From positions 496,001-560,000 of the forward strand of contig JAYPPR010000008.1 of NCBI GenBank assembly GCA_038131595.1: a DNA stretch of 64,000 nucleotides, given 5' to 3'. Of this stretch, positions 1 to 9,435 are shown in pieces. Origin of the DNA: UBA9926 sp038131595. GTDB taxonomy: Bacteria > Pseudomonadota > Gammaproteobacteria > Pseudomonadales > Azotimanducaceae. The position numbers and the translations under genes were made by a program. The notes beneath the pieces are model-generated. The model had not been told where the DNA came from. It ran no database searches and saw only the letters and a list, made by a program, of their open reading frames with translations. Within the stretch, counting starts at the first letter, position 1. Each line of letters starts with the position of its first letter.

Positions 1-480
1 GATCTCGTGAGATAAATCCCCGTCAATCAGGTACTCGGCCCAAGCCGCAGATCCAATGGATGCGTCCGCTGGATCAAAACCAGCGATCCCGGTCACCACC
101 CAATAGGCATTGGTTAAATCAAAACGAGGATCCATGCCAAGCGCCATAATCGCAGCCGTAGATCTTGCCGTGCCTATCCCAGTGACCATTACCATCAATC
201 CAGTATCAGGATCAAAATGTAAGTCGCGATAACCCAAAAATGGATAGACCTTGGACAACTGCCGGCGTTCTTTCCAGAGTTGGAATTCACCGGCTCGATC
301 ACCCTCATCAGCCCCGATTTCAAACATAGTCACCACAACCACCTTCACTTGGACTGGCTCGATCTGCTCATCCATCGAGTGTGTTGGGTCGCTTGCACTG
401 GGCATTGCTATCGCCAGCGCCAAATAGAGCCCCAAAAAGGCTCTAGTGAATGCAGATACTCCTGCTAATTTCTCGGACAT
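1..480 (-). CDS. Purine nucleoside permease (NUP) family protein, copy 1, 3' part missing
   Basis: This gene runs off the left edge of the window, so only its first 160 codons are seen. The start is the ATG ending at 480. A hydrophobic stretch at about residues 12-28, ending near PSA-SD, looks like a signal peptide, which suggests a periplasmic protein. The visible part (motifs VVVVTMFE, TGIGTARSTAAIMALG, AYWVVTGIAG) aligns by eye along its whole length with the second NUP copy at 19848-20963, so the two are paralogs. The family is named purine nucleoside permease after a Candida protein, but the glycine-rich motif resembles the nucleoside phosphorylase fold, so a periplasmic nucleoside-handling enzyme is an equal possibility. 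It lies downstream of a TonB receptor, separated from it by an intrinsic terminator. Confidence 0.85.
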   Translation of the reverse strand, partial: MSEKLAGVSAFTRAFLGLYLALAIAMPSASDPTHSMDEQIEPVQVKVVVVTMFEIGADEGDRAGEFQLWKERRQLSKVYPFLGYRDLHFDPDTGLMVMVTGIGTARSTAAIMALGMDPRFDLTNAYWVVTGIAGFDPADASIGSAAWAEYLIDGDLSHEI

Positions 481-516
481 ATCGCCTTTCCCTTCCACTT
501 CATTTTTCAAAGGAAC

Positions 517-545
517 AAAAAAAGGGGCGCAAGGCCCCTTTTTTC
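517..545. terminator. Intrinsic terminator between TonB receptor 1 and NUP copy 1
   Basis: GGGGC and GCCCC form a stem around a short GCAAG loop, flanked by an A-run on the left and a T-run on the right, so it can act in both directions. It lies just after the receptor stop codon and before the NUP start. It may end or attenuate receptor transcripts before the NUP gene. Confidence 0.8.
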
Positions 546-558
546 ATCGCTCTCCTGC

Positions 559-2991
559 TTAGAACTTGTAGGAGACTTTTGCTTGATAGTGCCTTGGCAG
601 TTCCGGCAAGACGACGGTCGTTCCGAACAAGTCTGGGAAGTTAGCCCGGAAATAACGCTCGTCAGTCACGTTCTTAGCCGCCAAGATGAAGCCCCAATCA
701 TCGGCTTCATAGCTGAGGCTCAAATTAAGCAGCGTGTATGCTGGCAGCCGTACCGCGTAGGACTGACCCGACGCTGTGTCGTCCACATCAACAACACTTC
801 CACTAACTGCTACGCCGTTACCAAAGTCGTAGGTGGCCGTCATTGACATGATGTTTTCAGGCATACCTGCTCGAACCCCTTTACTAGGTCCTACGGGGAT
901 CAATCCACCGACTTGTCCACCCCAAAGCAATGTTGGGTCGATCAATGGAAGGTCCTCAGCACCCAAGAACGAGAACTCGCTGCCTGCAGCAATGGTTGCG
1001 AGCATCAATGCTTCAACGTTGCTGTAGCCGAACGTCATCAGGAACTGCTCGTTAACAGCCCAGCGCAATTCGAACTCCGTCCCTTCGGTTTTAACCGCCT
1101 GGTTAACCGTGATGGACTGAGCATTGAAGTCCGTTCGCTCCATCTCGTAAGTCGACAATGCGAAGTACAACCGATCATCGAGCAAGCTGCCCTTGATGCC
1201 GTACTCCATCAGTTCTGAGCTATCAAATGCGGCGTTTGTAAAGACGTTACCCACCTGAAGTTCAGCGCCCTGGCCTGCGATCACGGTGTTCTGCTCGGAC
1301 GCAGTCACATAAGGGACGAGACCCATAGGAGTTGCCCAACTCACGCTCGCAGTCCATGACACACCATTTGGCTCGTCAGTTGCCTCGTTGACAGCCACAT
1401 CTACACCGCCCTCACTTGACGTGAATGCCGCATCTGATTGGGTCTTTCCAGCTGGCGTCTTCGCGTACATGTCGATGCTGTCGTAGCGCGCACCCAGGAG
1501 GAGAGATAGACCTGATTCATGGGTCATATCCAGCATCACGCCAAAGCCAAAGTTGGTGTAGTCACCGACGTAGTACTCACTGTATTCAGCATCGATACGT
1601 GTCGATAGCACACGGCGGTCTAATGCCGTTGATGGCCCCGTCAAGTCACGTCGCGCGAAGTACTCGTTGTAGTAGTCATCACCGTGTTTAAAGTTGGTCT
1701 TTCTGATGGAGGGGGAGATCTGCACCGACGTTGTCAGCGAATCGCCTTCAAACACCTTGCTCAAAATGAGCTGCTCTTCGATCACCCAAGTGTCATGGAA
1801 CTGAGAAAAGCCATAGGCATTCTCGTTCAAGTTCTCATAGCTCTCGTAGAAGAGCTTGTTGGTCAGGTTCCAGTCACCGCCTAGCGTCACATCGATATCG
1901 AAGTACAAGGTGGTGACCTGATTCTCAAGCGTATCGTCATCAGCAATTAGCGTTGACGACATGGGCAGTTGAGCCGTACCAACGTTCTGCAGAATCATGT
2001 TTGAATTTTCGTAATCGTATCCAAACGATGCGTCGCTCAGCGTAGCGAGGTCCATCTCTTTTTGACCAAAGAACGCGTATAGCGCGAACGGGTTAATGTT
2101 GCCTGCGTAGTACTCCGCATGTGAAATGAACCCATCAAGGTCGGTGTCGAGTGGAATTGGCGTACCCGTGATGTACGTTCCGTTGTCGATAAGATCCTGA
2201 GTTACACGGTTCCAGCCCGCATTCTGTGACCCATCATAGTCGTGCCACATCCCACCGAACTGCAACCGAACGGTGTCACTCAAATCCATGTCGAAACTAG
2301 CTTGGATAAGCGCCTGGTCCACCCCTGGTGCGTTGGTATAGAAGCTATCCGAGTGCTCCACTTCCCCGTAGAGGTAATAGCCGAGCGGCTTGCCGCCAAG
2401 CTCAGCAGGGCCACCCACTTCCGCAGTCATTACGCTCTTGTCCCAGCTGCCGCCCGTGTATGAGATCGCACCGACCCGCTCTTCAATGTAAGAGCCAGTC
2501 TCTTCGATACGCGCAGATTTTGGATTGAAGTTAAGGTACCCGCCGATTTTAGAGGGTCCGTAGATGGGGGAAGCTGGCCCGCGAACAATATCGACTCGGT
2601 CAGAGGCGCCAATTGGCGTTGGGTAGTTGCCCGGGTTATCTAGTCTTCTCACTCCTCGGAAATAAGTCTCGCCAGCCGTTCCTCGGACATCAAGTGAACC
2701 GGCAACACCGAAGAACGACTGCGTGAAGGTCCCAGGAGCAACAGCAACCAGCTCGTCGATGTCCGCCATATTGAAGCGGTCCATCATTTCTTCCGATACC
2801 GTGGATGCAGAGCGTGGCGTCTCTAAAATGGACTTCTCAAATCCAAACACTGACTCAACACGCTCACCAGGTAAGCTGCCAAGGTCGCCCTTGACAACAA
2901 TTTCTTCCATCTCTTCTGCCATCGCATTTGAGCCCGCAATCGCAAGCCCCACCGCTGCAGCTAGTGTCAACCTTCTGACATTCTTATTCAT
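559..2991 (-). CDS. TonB-dependent outer-membrane receptor 1
   Basis: The protein of 810 residues is an outer-membrane TonB-dependent transporter. A signal peptide (residues 1-24, ending NAMA) is followed by the TonB-box-like EEIVVKG at 29-35, a plug domain (RVDIVRGPASPIYGP is a typical plug motif) and a beta-barrel ending in the expected aromatic residue (VSYKF). The open frame extends 30 codons further upstream, but the chosen ATG ending at 2991 gives a proper signal peptide and has GGGAAA upstream. The plug resembles the siderophore-receptor subgroup, so iron chelates are possible. The neighbours (NUP protein downstream, secreted adenosine deaminase upstream, purine genes beyond) make a purine or nucleoside ligand more likely. 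That assignment is inference from context. Confidence 0.9.
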   Translation of the reverse strand: MNKNVRRLTLAAAVGLAIAGSNAMAEEMEEIVVKGDLGSLPGERVESVFGFEKSILETPRSASTVSEEMMDRFNMADIDELVAVAPGTFTQSFFGVAGSLDVRGTAGETYFRGVRRLDNPGNYPTPIGASDRVDIVRGPASPIYGPSKIGGYLNFNPKSARIEETGSYIEERVGAISYTGGSWDKSVMTAEVGGPAELGGKPLGYYLYGEVEHSDSFYTNAPGVDQALIQASFDMDLSDTVRLQFGGMWHDYDGSQNAGWNRVTQDLIDNGTYITGTPIPLDTDLDGFISHAEYYAGNINPFALYAFFGQKEMDLATLSDASFGYDYENSNMILQNVGTAQLPMSSTLIADDDTLENQVTTLYFDIDVTLGGDWNLTNKLFYESYENLNENAYGFSQFHDTWVIEEQLILSKVFEGDSLTTSVQISPSIRKTNFKHGDDYYNEYFARRDLTGPSTALDRRVLSTRIDAEYSEYYVGDYTNFGFGVMLDMTHESGLSLLLGARYDSIDMYAKTPAGKTQSDAAFTSSEGGVDVAVNEATDEPNGVSWTASVSWATPMGLVPYVTASEQNTVIAGQGAELQVGNVFTNAAFDSSELMEYGIKGSLLDDRLYFALSTYEMERTDFNAQSITVNQAVKTEGTEFELRWAVNEQFLMTFGYSNVEALMLATIAAGSEFSFLGAEDLPLIDPTLLWGGQVGGLIPVGPSKGVRAGMPENIMSMTATYDFGNGVAVSGSVVDVDDTASGQSYAVRLPAYTLLNLSLSYEADDWGFILAAKNVTDERYFRANFPDLFGTTVVLPELPRHYQAKVSYKF

Positions 2992-3601
2992 AGATTTCCC
3001 ATTCTTAGAATGAATGATTGTCGGCCGCTTCCGCAGCCAACGCCCCGAGTCCTTGTTTGTAGACCAACTGCACCTCGACATGCCTCTATCAAGATCGGCG
3101 GCCTACTCACCGCCTCAATTTTCAAACTGCTAACGCTCTACCGCTTATCTCTCTTGGCCTTTTGCCGACTGGCTCCCAAGTAACATCTTGCTCGGTACGC
3201 GAATCACAAAGAGCGCTCTGGACAGCTTTTGCCTGTTCTCACCTTGCAGCCGCTATTCGTCCACAACACATCAGCACTCAATCAGCAATTTTCGTACCTA
3301 TCTTCCACCAGCTTCCACCTAGCTTCCATCTTGGCACGAGGGAACCCGATTTAACCGATCACCCGACCCATCACTCTATCCATTGCCCTGATCTGGCGCA
3401 GGCATTGAGCCATTAAGCCGCAATATCATCCAAGGCCAGGACAGTTTTGAGTGGGACGACCGTATATCGCTGCCTCATACATCGTCCATTACGTAATCGG
3501 TTCGGTCGGCCGTTGTTCGATGCCCCTGAAACACAAGCATCAGCCGATCCCGTTGCACCAATAGTTTACAGCAATCTCATTCACATGCACCAAAATGACA
3601 C
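2992..3601. other. Intergenic region between receptor 1 and adenosine deaminase
   Basis: About 610 bases without a convincing gene. Short open frames here lack recognisable domains and good ribosome sites. It must hold the promoter of the minus-strand receptor, but I could not single out clear -35/-10 boxes or a RutR-type palindrome. Confidence 0.5.
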
Positions 3602-5164
3602 TCAATTCGATGATTTTGTCTCACAAACTTCGTATCGACTACACATGAAGGCGCGACGCTTTTTGTACATGGTAGGCTCAATCGCTATCTCGTCCGACAG
3701 CGCTCGCTGCATGAATTGCTCCAGCGCTTGACGAAACGCATTCAGGCGCTCTGCCCTCTCCTCCTCGGGAAGAAACGAATGCGACAGCGAGGCCTCACTC
3801 AACTGAACCACTTCTGGCCAACTGAGATTAAAGTGATGCACCGCGACAAAGAATTCATCCGTCATGTTCGTGTCCCACATGCCTCGATCGTCAGTTGAGA
3901 GCGCAACGGGGACGCCAAGACGCAAATATTCCGGAAATGGGTGGTCAGAGAAACGGTCCACGTACTCAAGCTTCAGATTACTGATGAGGTTGATTTCCAT
4001 CAGAAACGGACCAAATCGAAGAGATTGCAGAAGGGGCTCATCGCTGATGAGATTAAAGGCGTGCCCAACGCGAGTCGCTCCAAGTAACAATGTGTCTCTC
4101 ACATGCTCATTGGGCTCATCGACTTCACCGCCATGAATCGATAATCGCACTCCCGGATACACGCTTCGTAGTGCTCGGATGGGCTCCAAAAACCGCCTTG
4201 GATGTCCCTTGTCGTTATCCTCGCGACCGACCATATTGACTGCAACCCACATGGGCTCCTCCGCCACGATCTCAAACGCGCGAGCGAGGCGGTCCTCCGC
4301 ATCAGGAAGAAATCTCAAGATAGATTGCTGAAAGCGATAGCGGATGCCAGACGATTGGACATCAGCTTCACCCATTCGATCTACTAATATCTGAGTTGAC
4401 GCTTCAATCGGCATCGGCGTCCCATCTGGTGATCGATACCCCTCAGCCAGCACTTGCGGCTCAAAGTAGTGCAGTCCCTCTTCGGCAAACGCGAGCGCAT
4501 TACGCGCTAGCCCCTCAGCTACGATGTAAGGGTTTGCGGTGAGATCTCCTAACCGCTGCCAATGCCTCTCAAAAAACTCATCGCGCCCCTCACCCTCGTG
4601 ATCCAGCCGAATACTGCTCAGCCACGCCTTCTTTTCCTGCTCATCGAGCGCCTCCAGTGCTTTGAACTCACTTTGTGCGCAAGGCGACAGCTGGGCAAAC
4701 CTCGGCTTATCAATGGTCTCAAAGTAAATTGGTTCTGTGACGGGCTCTGTGGTCATGACCCCGGTCTCGGCAGACCGATTGCCTTTCATTGCACAGTTAT
4801 TCATCGAAACCCGGGTGAAGTAGGCATATCCCCGCTTCGATGAAGCCAATGCCAACTCCAGCCACCATTCCGGAAAGATAGATCCTGTGATATGTAAATG
4901 AAGGTCGCCGCCTTTTGGCATTGCCCAGAGAAAATCATGTAACTCTGAGGGCGTTGCACGCGCTTTAAACGCTTCAAACCACCCAGCAAACTCCGTGGGA
5001 TTAATGTCACCTTGCAGCTTGTCTGCTAAGCCATCTGCGCTTTGATTTTGGGAGTAACTGGGACTGGACAACCCAACGCAGATCATCACCACAAACCCGA
5101 GGCCGACCAGCCGAATCCTGTAACCTGCTATCGTCTGCCAGAGTGTTAGTGTGTTCATATTCAT
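3602..5164 (-). CDS. Secreted adenosine deaminase (ADA/ADGF-like)
   Basis: The 520-residue protein deaminates adenosine (or deoxyadenosine) to inosine. It carries the metal-site signatures of the adenosine deaminase family: GGDLHLHITGS with H89 and H91, SIHGGE (catalytic Glu), RVGHAFN, and LSTDDRG near the C-terminus, where STDDP is usual. The first 38 residues form a signal peptide with a hydrophobic core around residues 18-34, so the enzyme is predicted to act outside the cytoplasm, as in eukaryotic ADGF enzymes. It is longer than cytosolic ADA (about 330-350 residues) because of a long segment between the HxH motif and the rest of the barrel. It sits between a TonB receptor and allantoinase puuE and probably starts nucleoside breakdown in the periplasm. 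Confidence 0.88.
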   Translation of the reverse strand: MNMNTLTLWQTIAGYRIRLVGLGFVVMICVGLSSPSYSQNQSADGLADKLQGDINPTEFAGWFEAFKARATPSELHDFLWAMPKGGDLHLHITGSIFPEWWLELALASSKRGYAYFTRVSMNNCAMKGNRSAETGVMTTEPVTEPIYFETIDKPRFAQLSPCAQSEFKALEALDEQEKKAWLSSIRLDHEGEGRDEFFERHWQRLGDLTANPYIVAEGLARNALAFAEEGLHYFEPQVLAEGYRSPDGTPMPIEASTQILVDRMGEADVQSSGIRYRFQQSILRFLPDAEDRLARAFEIVAEEPMWVAVNMVGREDNDKGHPRRFLEPIRALRSVYPGVRLSIHGGEVDEPNEHVRDTLLLGATRVGHAFNLISDEPLLQSLRFGPFLMEINLISNLKLEYVDRFSDHPFPEYLRLGVPVALSTDDRGMWDTNMTDEFFVAVHHFNLSWPEVVQLSEASLSHSFLPEEERAERLNAFRQALEQFMQRALSDEIAIEPTMYKKRRAFMCSRYEVCETKSSN

Positions 5165-5308
5165 TCGCTACTCATCTCGATCTATCTAGCGCGTTCTACC
5201 GCACGCTTGTGCCAGCCTGGCAGAGGCATCGTGTCTTTCGATTCGACCGCATTCTAGTGCCTGGCAGACTAGGTGGCTACAATACTTGCCACGACACGAG
5301 GAACCATC

Positions 5309-6217
5309 ATGGACCTTAAGACAGAGCGAGACTTCATCGGATATGGCGGACAACCACCGCATGCTGCTTGGCCAGGCGATGCCAGGGTCGCTGTTCAATT
5401 TGTCCTGAACTATGAGGAGGGCGGTGAGCGCTCTGTGACGGATGGCGATGCTCATGCTGAAACCTTCTTGTCTGAGATCATCGGCGCCAACCCTTATCCT
5501 GCTCGACACATGTCCATGGAATCCATGTACGAATATGGTGCTCGCGCAGGCTTTTGGCGCATCCACCGGCTCTTCCGCGAATATGACCTACCCGTCACCG
5601 TTTATGGCGTAGCGGTTGCCCTTGCCCGAAACCCTGATGTCGTTGAGGCGATGCTGAACGCCGACTGGGATATTGCCTGCCACGGTTATCGCTGGCTGGA
5701 TTATCAATTCGTTGAAGAGGCAATCGAGCGAGCGCACATCGAGCAAGCCATCGAACTGCATACCAAGATCGTGGGATCCAAACCCCTTGGCTGGTACACG
5801 GGACGAGACAGCCCCAACACGCGTCGCCTGATCCTGGAGCACGACCACTTCCTCTATGACTCTGACTCCTATGCCGATGACCTACCCTACTGGGTTCCAG
5901 CGCCTCAGGGTCATCACTTGGTCATCCCATACACACTTGATACCAACGACATGCGATTCGCCGCCGCGCAGGGGTTCAATTCAGGAGATCAGTTCTTCAG
6001 CTATCTTAAAGACGCATTTGACGCGCTTTACGCCGAAGGTGCGGACGCCCCGAAAATGCTCAATGTCGGGCTCCATTGCAGGATCATCGGCCGCCCAGCA
6101 CGGATTCAGTCCTTGAGACGGTTCATCGAGTATGTACTCAGCCACTCCAATGTTTGGGTGCCAACCCGACTCGATATCGCCAAGCATTGGCATCGACACC
6201 ATCCCCCTAACTCCTGA
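5309..6217 (+). CDS. puuE: Allantoinase PuuE (polysaccharide-deacetylase fold)
   Basis: The 302-residue protein belongs to the PuuE allantoinases, which hydrolyse allantoin to allantoate with a polysaccharide-deacetylase-type barrel unrelated to the classical amidohydrolase allantoinases. Family features seen are the N-terminal FIGYGGQPPHAAWPGDAR, VQFVLNYEEGGE, ACHGYRWLDY and GWYTGRDSPNTRRL. The open frame begins 12 codons earlier, but the ATG at 5309 has a GAGGAA ribosome site and matches the family N-terminus. It is divergent from the adenosine deaminase gene and converges on the purine permease, with 9 bases between the stops. It supplies the step after UraD, encoded in the xdh operon. Confidence 0.92.
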   Translation: MDLKTERDFIGYGGQPPHAAWPGDARVAVQFVLNYEEGGERSVTDGDAHAETFLSEIIGANPYPARHMSMESMYEYGARAGFWRIHRLFREYDLPVTVYGVAVALARNPDVVEAMLNADWDIACHGYRWLDYQFVEEAIERAHIEQAIELHTKIVGSKPLGWYTGRDSPNTRRLILEHDHFLYDSDSYADDLPYWVPAPQGHHLVIPYTLDTNDMRFAAAQGFNSGDQFFSYLKDAFDALYAEGADAPKMLNVGLHCRIIGRPARIQSLRRFIEYVLSHSNVWVPTRLDIAKHWHRHHPPNS

Positions 6218-6226
6218 ACGGGCAAA

Positions 6227-7630
6227 CTATCGAATCCGCTTCAGCGCACGATCGATCAGGATCATCAGAAGCGCTGCATTCGTCACGGAGAAGGAAAAGG
6301 TCGAAATCACGACGGCTGGCAAGAACGACCACTCGCTGATCGTTTCTGCGATAGCAATCCCCATCACACCAGCAATCACTACGCCCACGTAATCGTAAAC
6401 CCTAGGTGCCGCTGACCTAACGAGCGAGAAGCCGGCAAAGACAACAAGGCTAAAAAGGATCAGGGTCATACCTTTTACAACGGTCTCTGGAATCGCTTGA
6501 ATCCAGGCGATCGTTGCTGGCAGCATCCCAAGCCCTATGAGCACAACCGCCGCATAAATCCCAATGACTGGGTTCGATGCGCCGGTCGCCCTGATCACGC
6601 CATTATTCTGACTAAACGTGGTGTTGGGAAAGGTGCCGAGAACGCTCGCTAATCCGGAATTGAGCGAATCGCCCATTAACCCACCGCGAATACGTAACCA
6701 ATAGCTTTCGTCACCATGACGATGACCCGATAAACGATTCGTAGCAGTTAAATCACCGATACTCTCTGTGGCTGACACAATAAAGATCGGCATCATAATC
6801 AGGACCATTACAGGCTCTATCCCAAATCCAAACGGCAGCACCTCAGGCGTGAAAAAAGAAAGATCTGACGATGCCGAATCGGGTAGCGTAAATCGATCCA
6901 TCAGTATCGCAGCGACGCATCCCGCGCCTAACCCAAGGATCACAGAGATCGATCGAATCGAAGCCATGGGCACCAGCATTGAAACGACAATAACGGCGGC
7001 GACTAGGCCAGCTAAACCGAGATCCAAAGCATCCAGCGCCTGGGATTGATACCCCTCCGCTAGGGACGATGCGGAAGACCAGACGAGCGACAACCCAATC
7101 ATCATCAATGTCACGCCAGTCACGTTTGTCGTGATGACACCGCTCATTGATCGCACAAACCAAGCCAAACCCATCATGAGCACGGAACACACGATCATCG
7201 AACCGAATAGCGTGCCGAGTGCCTGCTCGGGAGCCAGTGTCTCGGTCAACTGATGAAACACATAAATAGAGGTACCGACGAAGGCAAAACTAGTCCCTTG
7301 AATGCTGAGTAACCCTGAGCCAATCGGGCCGACGCGGACGATCTGGATAATGGTGGCTAGCCCCGAAACTACTAGCGCCGCGGCAATGACATAAGCCGTC
7401 TGAGCTTCATTTAAACCCATACCCAGCGCGATGATCAGTGGCGCGGTAATAATGCCCCCCATAGAGGCGAGCGCATGCTGCAGGCCCAAATAGGCGGATC
7501 GACCGGAAAGTGCCATGGGGTCGTTGGTCATGAATAAGCCCACTGCTTTGCAAAACTGAGACTTTAGCTCATGGGCTCGTGAACCGTCACCTGGACCGCG
7601 CATGGCGCGCTGGACCAGCGACCTCAGCAC
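6227..7630 (-). CDS. NCS2-family purine (xanthine/urate) permease
   Basis: The 467-residue inner-membrane protein has about 12-14 hydrophobic segments and the NCS2/NAT signatures ATESIGDLTATN (residues 287-298) and FSQNNGVI (339-346), the QNxGVI motif lining the substrate site. The family imports xanthine, urate or uracil with protons. The purine neighbourhood favours xanthine, hypoxanthine or urate. The open frame starts with GTG at 7630, which has no good ribosome site. ATG codons at residues 10 or 34 are alternatives, and the last would remove a polar N-terminal tail. The gene is divergent from a purine phosphoribosyltransferase, suggesting a shared regulatory region. Confidence 0.92.
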   Translation of the reverse strand: MLRSLVQRAMRGPGDGSRAHELKSQFCKAVGLFMTNDPMALSGRSAYLGLQHALASMGGIITAPLIIALGMGLNEAQTAYVIAAALVVSGLATIIQIVRVGPIGSGLLSIQGTSFAFVGTSIYVFHQLTETLAPEQALGTLFGSMIVCSVLMMGLAWFVRSMSGVITTNVTGVTLMMIGLSLVWSSASSLAEGYQSQALDALDLGLAGLVAAVIVVSMLVPMASIRSISVILGLGAGCVAAILMDRFTLPDSASSDLSFFTPEVLPFGFGIEPVMVLIMMPIFIVSATESIGDLTATNRLSGHRHGDESYWLRIRGGLMGDSLNSGLASVLGTFPNTTFSQNNGVIRATGASNPVIGIYAAVVLIGLGMLPATIAWIQAIPETVVKGMTLILFSLVVFAGFSLVRSAAPRVYDYVGVVIAGVMGIAIAETISEWSFLPAVVISTFSFSVTNAALLMILIDRALKRIR

Positions 7631-7831
7631 CTGAATTTCGTAGCGAACGATTCATCGGCTGGCGTGGTCATCAGCGATGATGATGGGTAATATCGGGCCC
7701 GGGGACACTTGGCTTTCACACGCCGAACCAACGCTGAGCACGGTCGATTTCGATGGGTGACATTCGACCTACAAACTTTGGTTCTATAAAACGGCTAATC
7801 ATCGCTCGATCGGCGATATGACGGGGTAATC

Positions 7832-8392
7832 ATGGATAAGCACTTCATCTCTGCTGAGTCGCTGCTGCGAGACTCTTTCGTTCTTGCGCGCCAGATATTC
7901 GACAGCGGCTTTCGGCCCGACTTTATTGTCGGCGTATGGCGAGGTGGTGCGCCCGTTGGCATCGCTGTCCAGGAATTTTTAGAGTTTCAAGGAATACCGA
8001 GTGACCACATTGCGATCCGCACCAGCTCTTACACCGGTATCAATCAACAAGATAAACAAGTCCGCGTTCACGGACTCCAATACGTGATCGACCATGCAGA
8101 CAGCGAGCATCGCTTACTCATTGTGGACGATGTGTTTGACTCAGGCCGAAGCATTCGAGCAATCCTCGAGGAGTTGTCCATCAAGTGTCGCAGGAATCTT
8201 CCGGACACCATCCGTATCGCTTGCCCATGGTACAAACCAACCAAGAATGTGACGTCCGTCACACCCGACTACTACGTTCATGAAACGGAACAGTGGCTTG
8301 TCTTCCCCCATGAGCTGAATGGGCTGACCCCAGAGGAAATTCAAGCTGGCAAGCCAGAAATGGCCGATCTCATCGGGCCTGCTACCACCTAG
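7832..8392 (+). CDS. Purine (hypoxanthine/xanthine-guanine) phosphoribosyltransferase
   Basis: The 186-residue cytoplasmic enzyme has the type I phosphoribosyltransferase fold. The PRPP-binding motif LIVDDVFDSGRS lies at residues 96-107, preceded by the WRGGAPVG loop at 37-44. It joins hypoxanthine, xanthine or guanine to PRPP, giving the nucleotide. The ATG at 7832 has GGGG upstream. The gene is divergent from the NCS2 permease, so it offers a salvage branch beside the catabolic operon. The base specificity cannot be read from the sequence. Confidence 0.85.
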   Translation: MDKHFISAESLLRDSFVLARQIFDSGFRPDFIVGVWRGGAPVGIAVQEFLEFQGIPSDHIAIRTSSYTGINQQDKQVRVHGLQYVIDHADSEHRLLIVDDVFDSGRSIRAILEELSIKCRRNLPDTIRIACPWYKPTKNVTSVTPDYYVHETEQWLVFPHELNGLTPEEIQAGKPEMADLIGPATT

Positions 8393-8520
8393 TCTTAAGA
8401 AAGGCCGAGGATCGAGTTCGCCGCACGAAGGCTATCGCGTCCTGTCGCTCTGCTGACTATTTGCCCGGTAAGGAATGGTTCCTCGATGAGTTCCCGGAAC
8501 TAGAGAACGGTAGAGGCCAA

Positions 8521-9435
8521 CTAGTCTTTGCGGCCGGCTGCTTGCGCAGCGTGATGCGAAGCCAGCAGCTTTGCTTGAATGTGTTCACCAGCGGTGGTCT
8601 TGGCATACCGCACGACATCTCCATCCGCCATAAATCCAGGCTGGACCTCGACTAGGGTATCGGCGTCCGGGTCGCAAAAAAAGGCGATCGAAAGGCGCGC
8701 CTTGCTCGATCGACGGCAAACGCGATGGCGGGTCGAAGGAAAACGATCATTGCTCCAATGCGCCATCAAGTCACCAGTATTAAGCACCACTGCATCGACG
8801 GCTGAATCCACATCAAGCCAATGACCAGGCTTTGATTCAACCTGCAGGCCATCCACACCATCTTGAAACAGTAACGTCATTAGCCCGTAGTCTGTGTGGG
8901 CTCCTGCGACTACTTCTCCCGTTGCCTCTCCCTCCGGGTAATAGAGTAACCGCAAGGTCACGTTTTCACCCGAATGGGCCCGAACAAAGAAATCAGCCGG
9001 CAAGCCACCGATAGCGGCGAGACACTCCATCACGTTTTTAGCCAGGTCGAAGCAAGTCGTGTAAAAGCCGACCATCGCTTGCTGAAAGGTTTCTGAGGGC
9101 CAGGCGCGATGCGGCGCAGGCGCCAACAACCCTCGCATGGTGAAGGTTTCTTTTCGGTCTGCAGCACCCGATGAAGGGTCAAGCGCTTCATCGCCAAATC
9201 CCTGGTAACCAAAGTTTTCGGCCGCACTTCGATAAGCAAACGCCTGCTTAAATGCCAGATCTTGATCAAAAAACCATGCGGCCTCATCAAACACTGTGTT
9301 TGCCAGCGACCAGTCGAAGGCTGGGCAGGTCAATTGAACGAACCCATCTTCTCGAAGCGCCCGGTCTAGTTGTTCGGGCATGGAGGAATGCTCGTTCTGA
9401 GGCCAAGCTAAGTCAAAGGCCAGACGCTGACTCAT
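8521..9435 (-). CDS. Isopenicillin-N-synthase-like Fe(II)/2-oxoglutarate oxygenase
   Basis: The 304-residue protein is a non-haem iron oxygenase of the PcbC/IPNS-like group. The iron triad is visible: H180 and D182 in AGAHTDYG, and H237 in STRHRV. R247 and S249 in RLSIAFF form the usual RxS anchor for 2-oxoglutarate. The N-terminal DIOX_N-like part includes REDGFVQL. It is the last gene of the xdh-ura-gua-puu operon, and its ATG overlaps the puuD stop by 4 bases, so it should be made together with the purine enzymes. No textbook step of urate breakdown needs such an enzyme. The substrate may be a modified purine or a side product, but that is inference. Confidence 0.88.
   Translation of the reverse strand: MSQRLAFDLAWPQNEHSSMPEQLDRALREDGFVQLTCPAFDWSLANTVFDEAAWFFDQDLAFKQAFAYRSAAENFGYQGFGDEALDPSSGAADRKETFTMRGLLAPAPHRAWPSETFQQAMVGFYTTCFDLAKNVMECLAAIGGLPADFFVRAHSGENVTLRLLYYPEGEATGEVVAGAHTDYGLMTLLFQDGVDGLQVESKPGHWLDVDSAVDAVVLNTGDLMAHWSNDRFPSTRHRVCRRSSKARLSIAFFCDPDADTLVEVQPGFMADGDVVRYAKTTAGEHIQAKLLASHHAAQAAGRKD

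Noticed and set aside
3162..3731. Two plus-strand open frames near the receptor 1 upstream region
   Set aside because: Unrelated to known proteins, partly overlapping the adenosine deaminase gene, no ribosome site.
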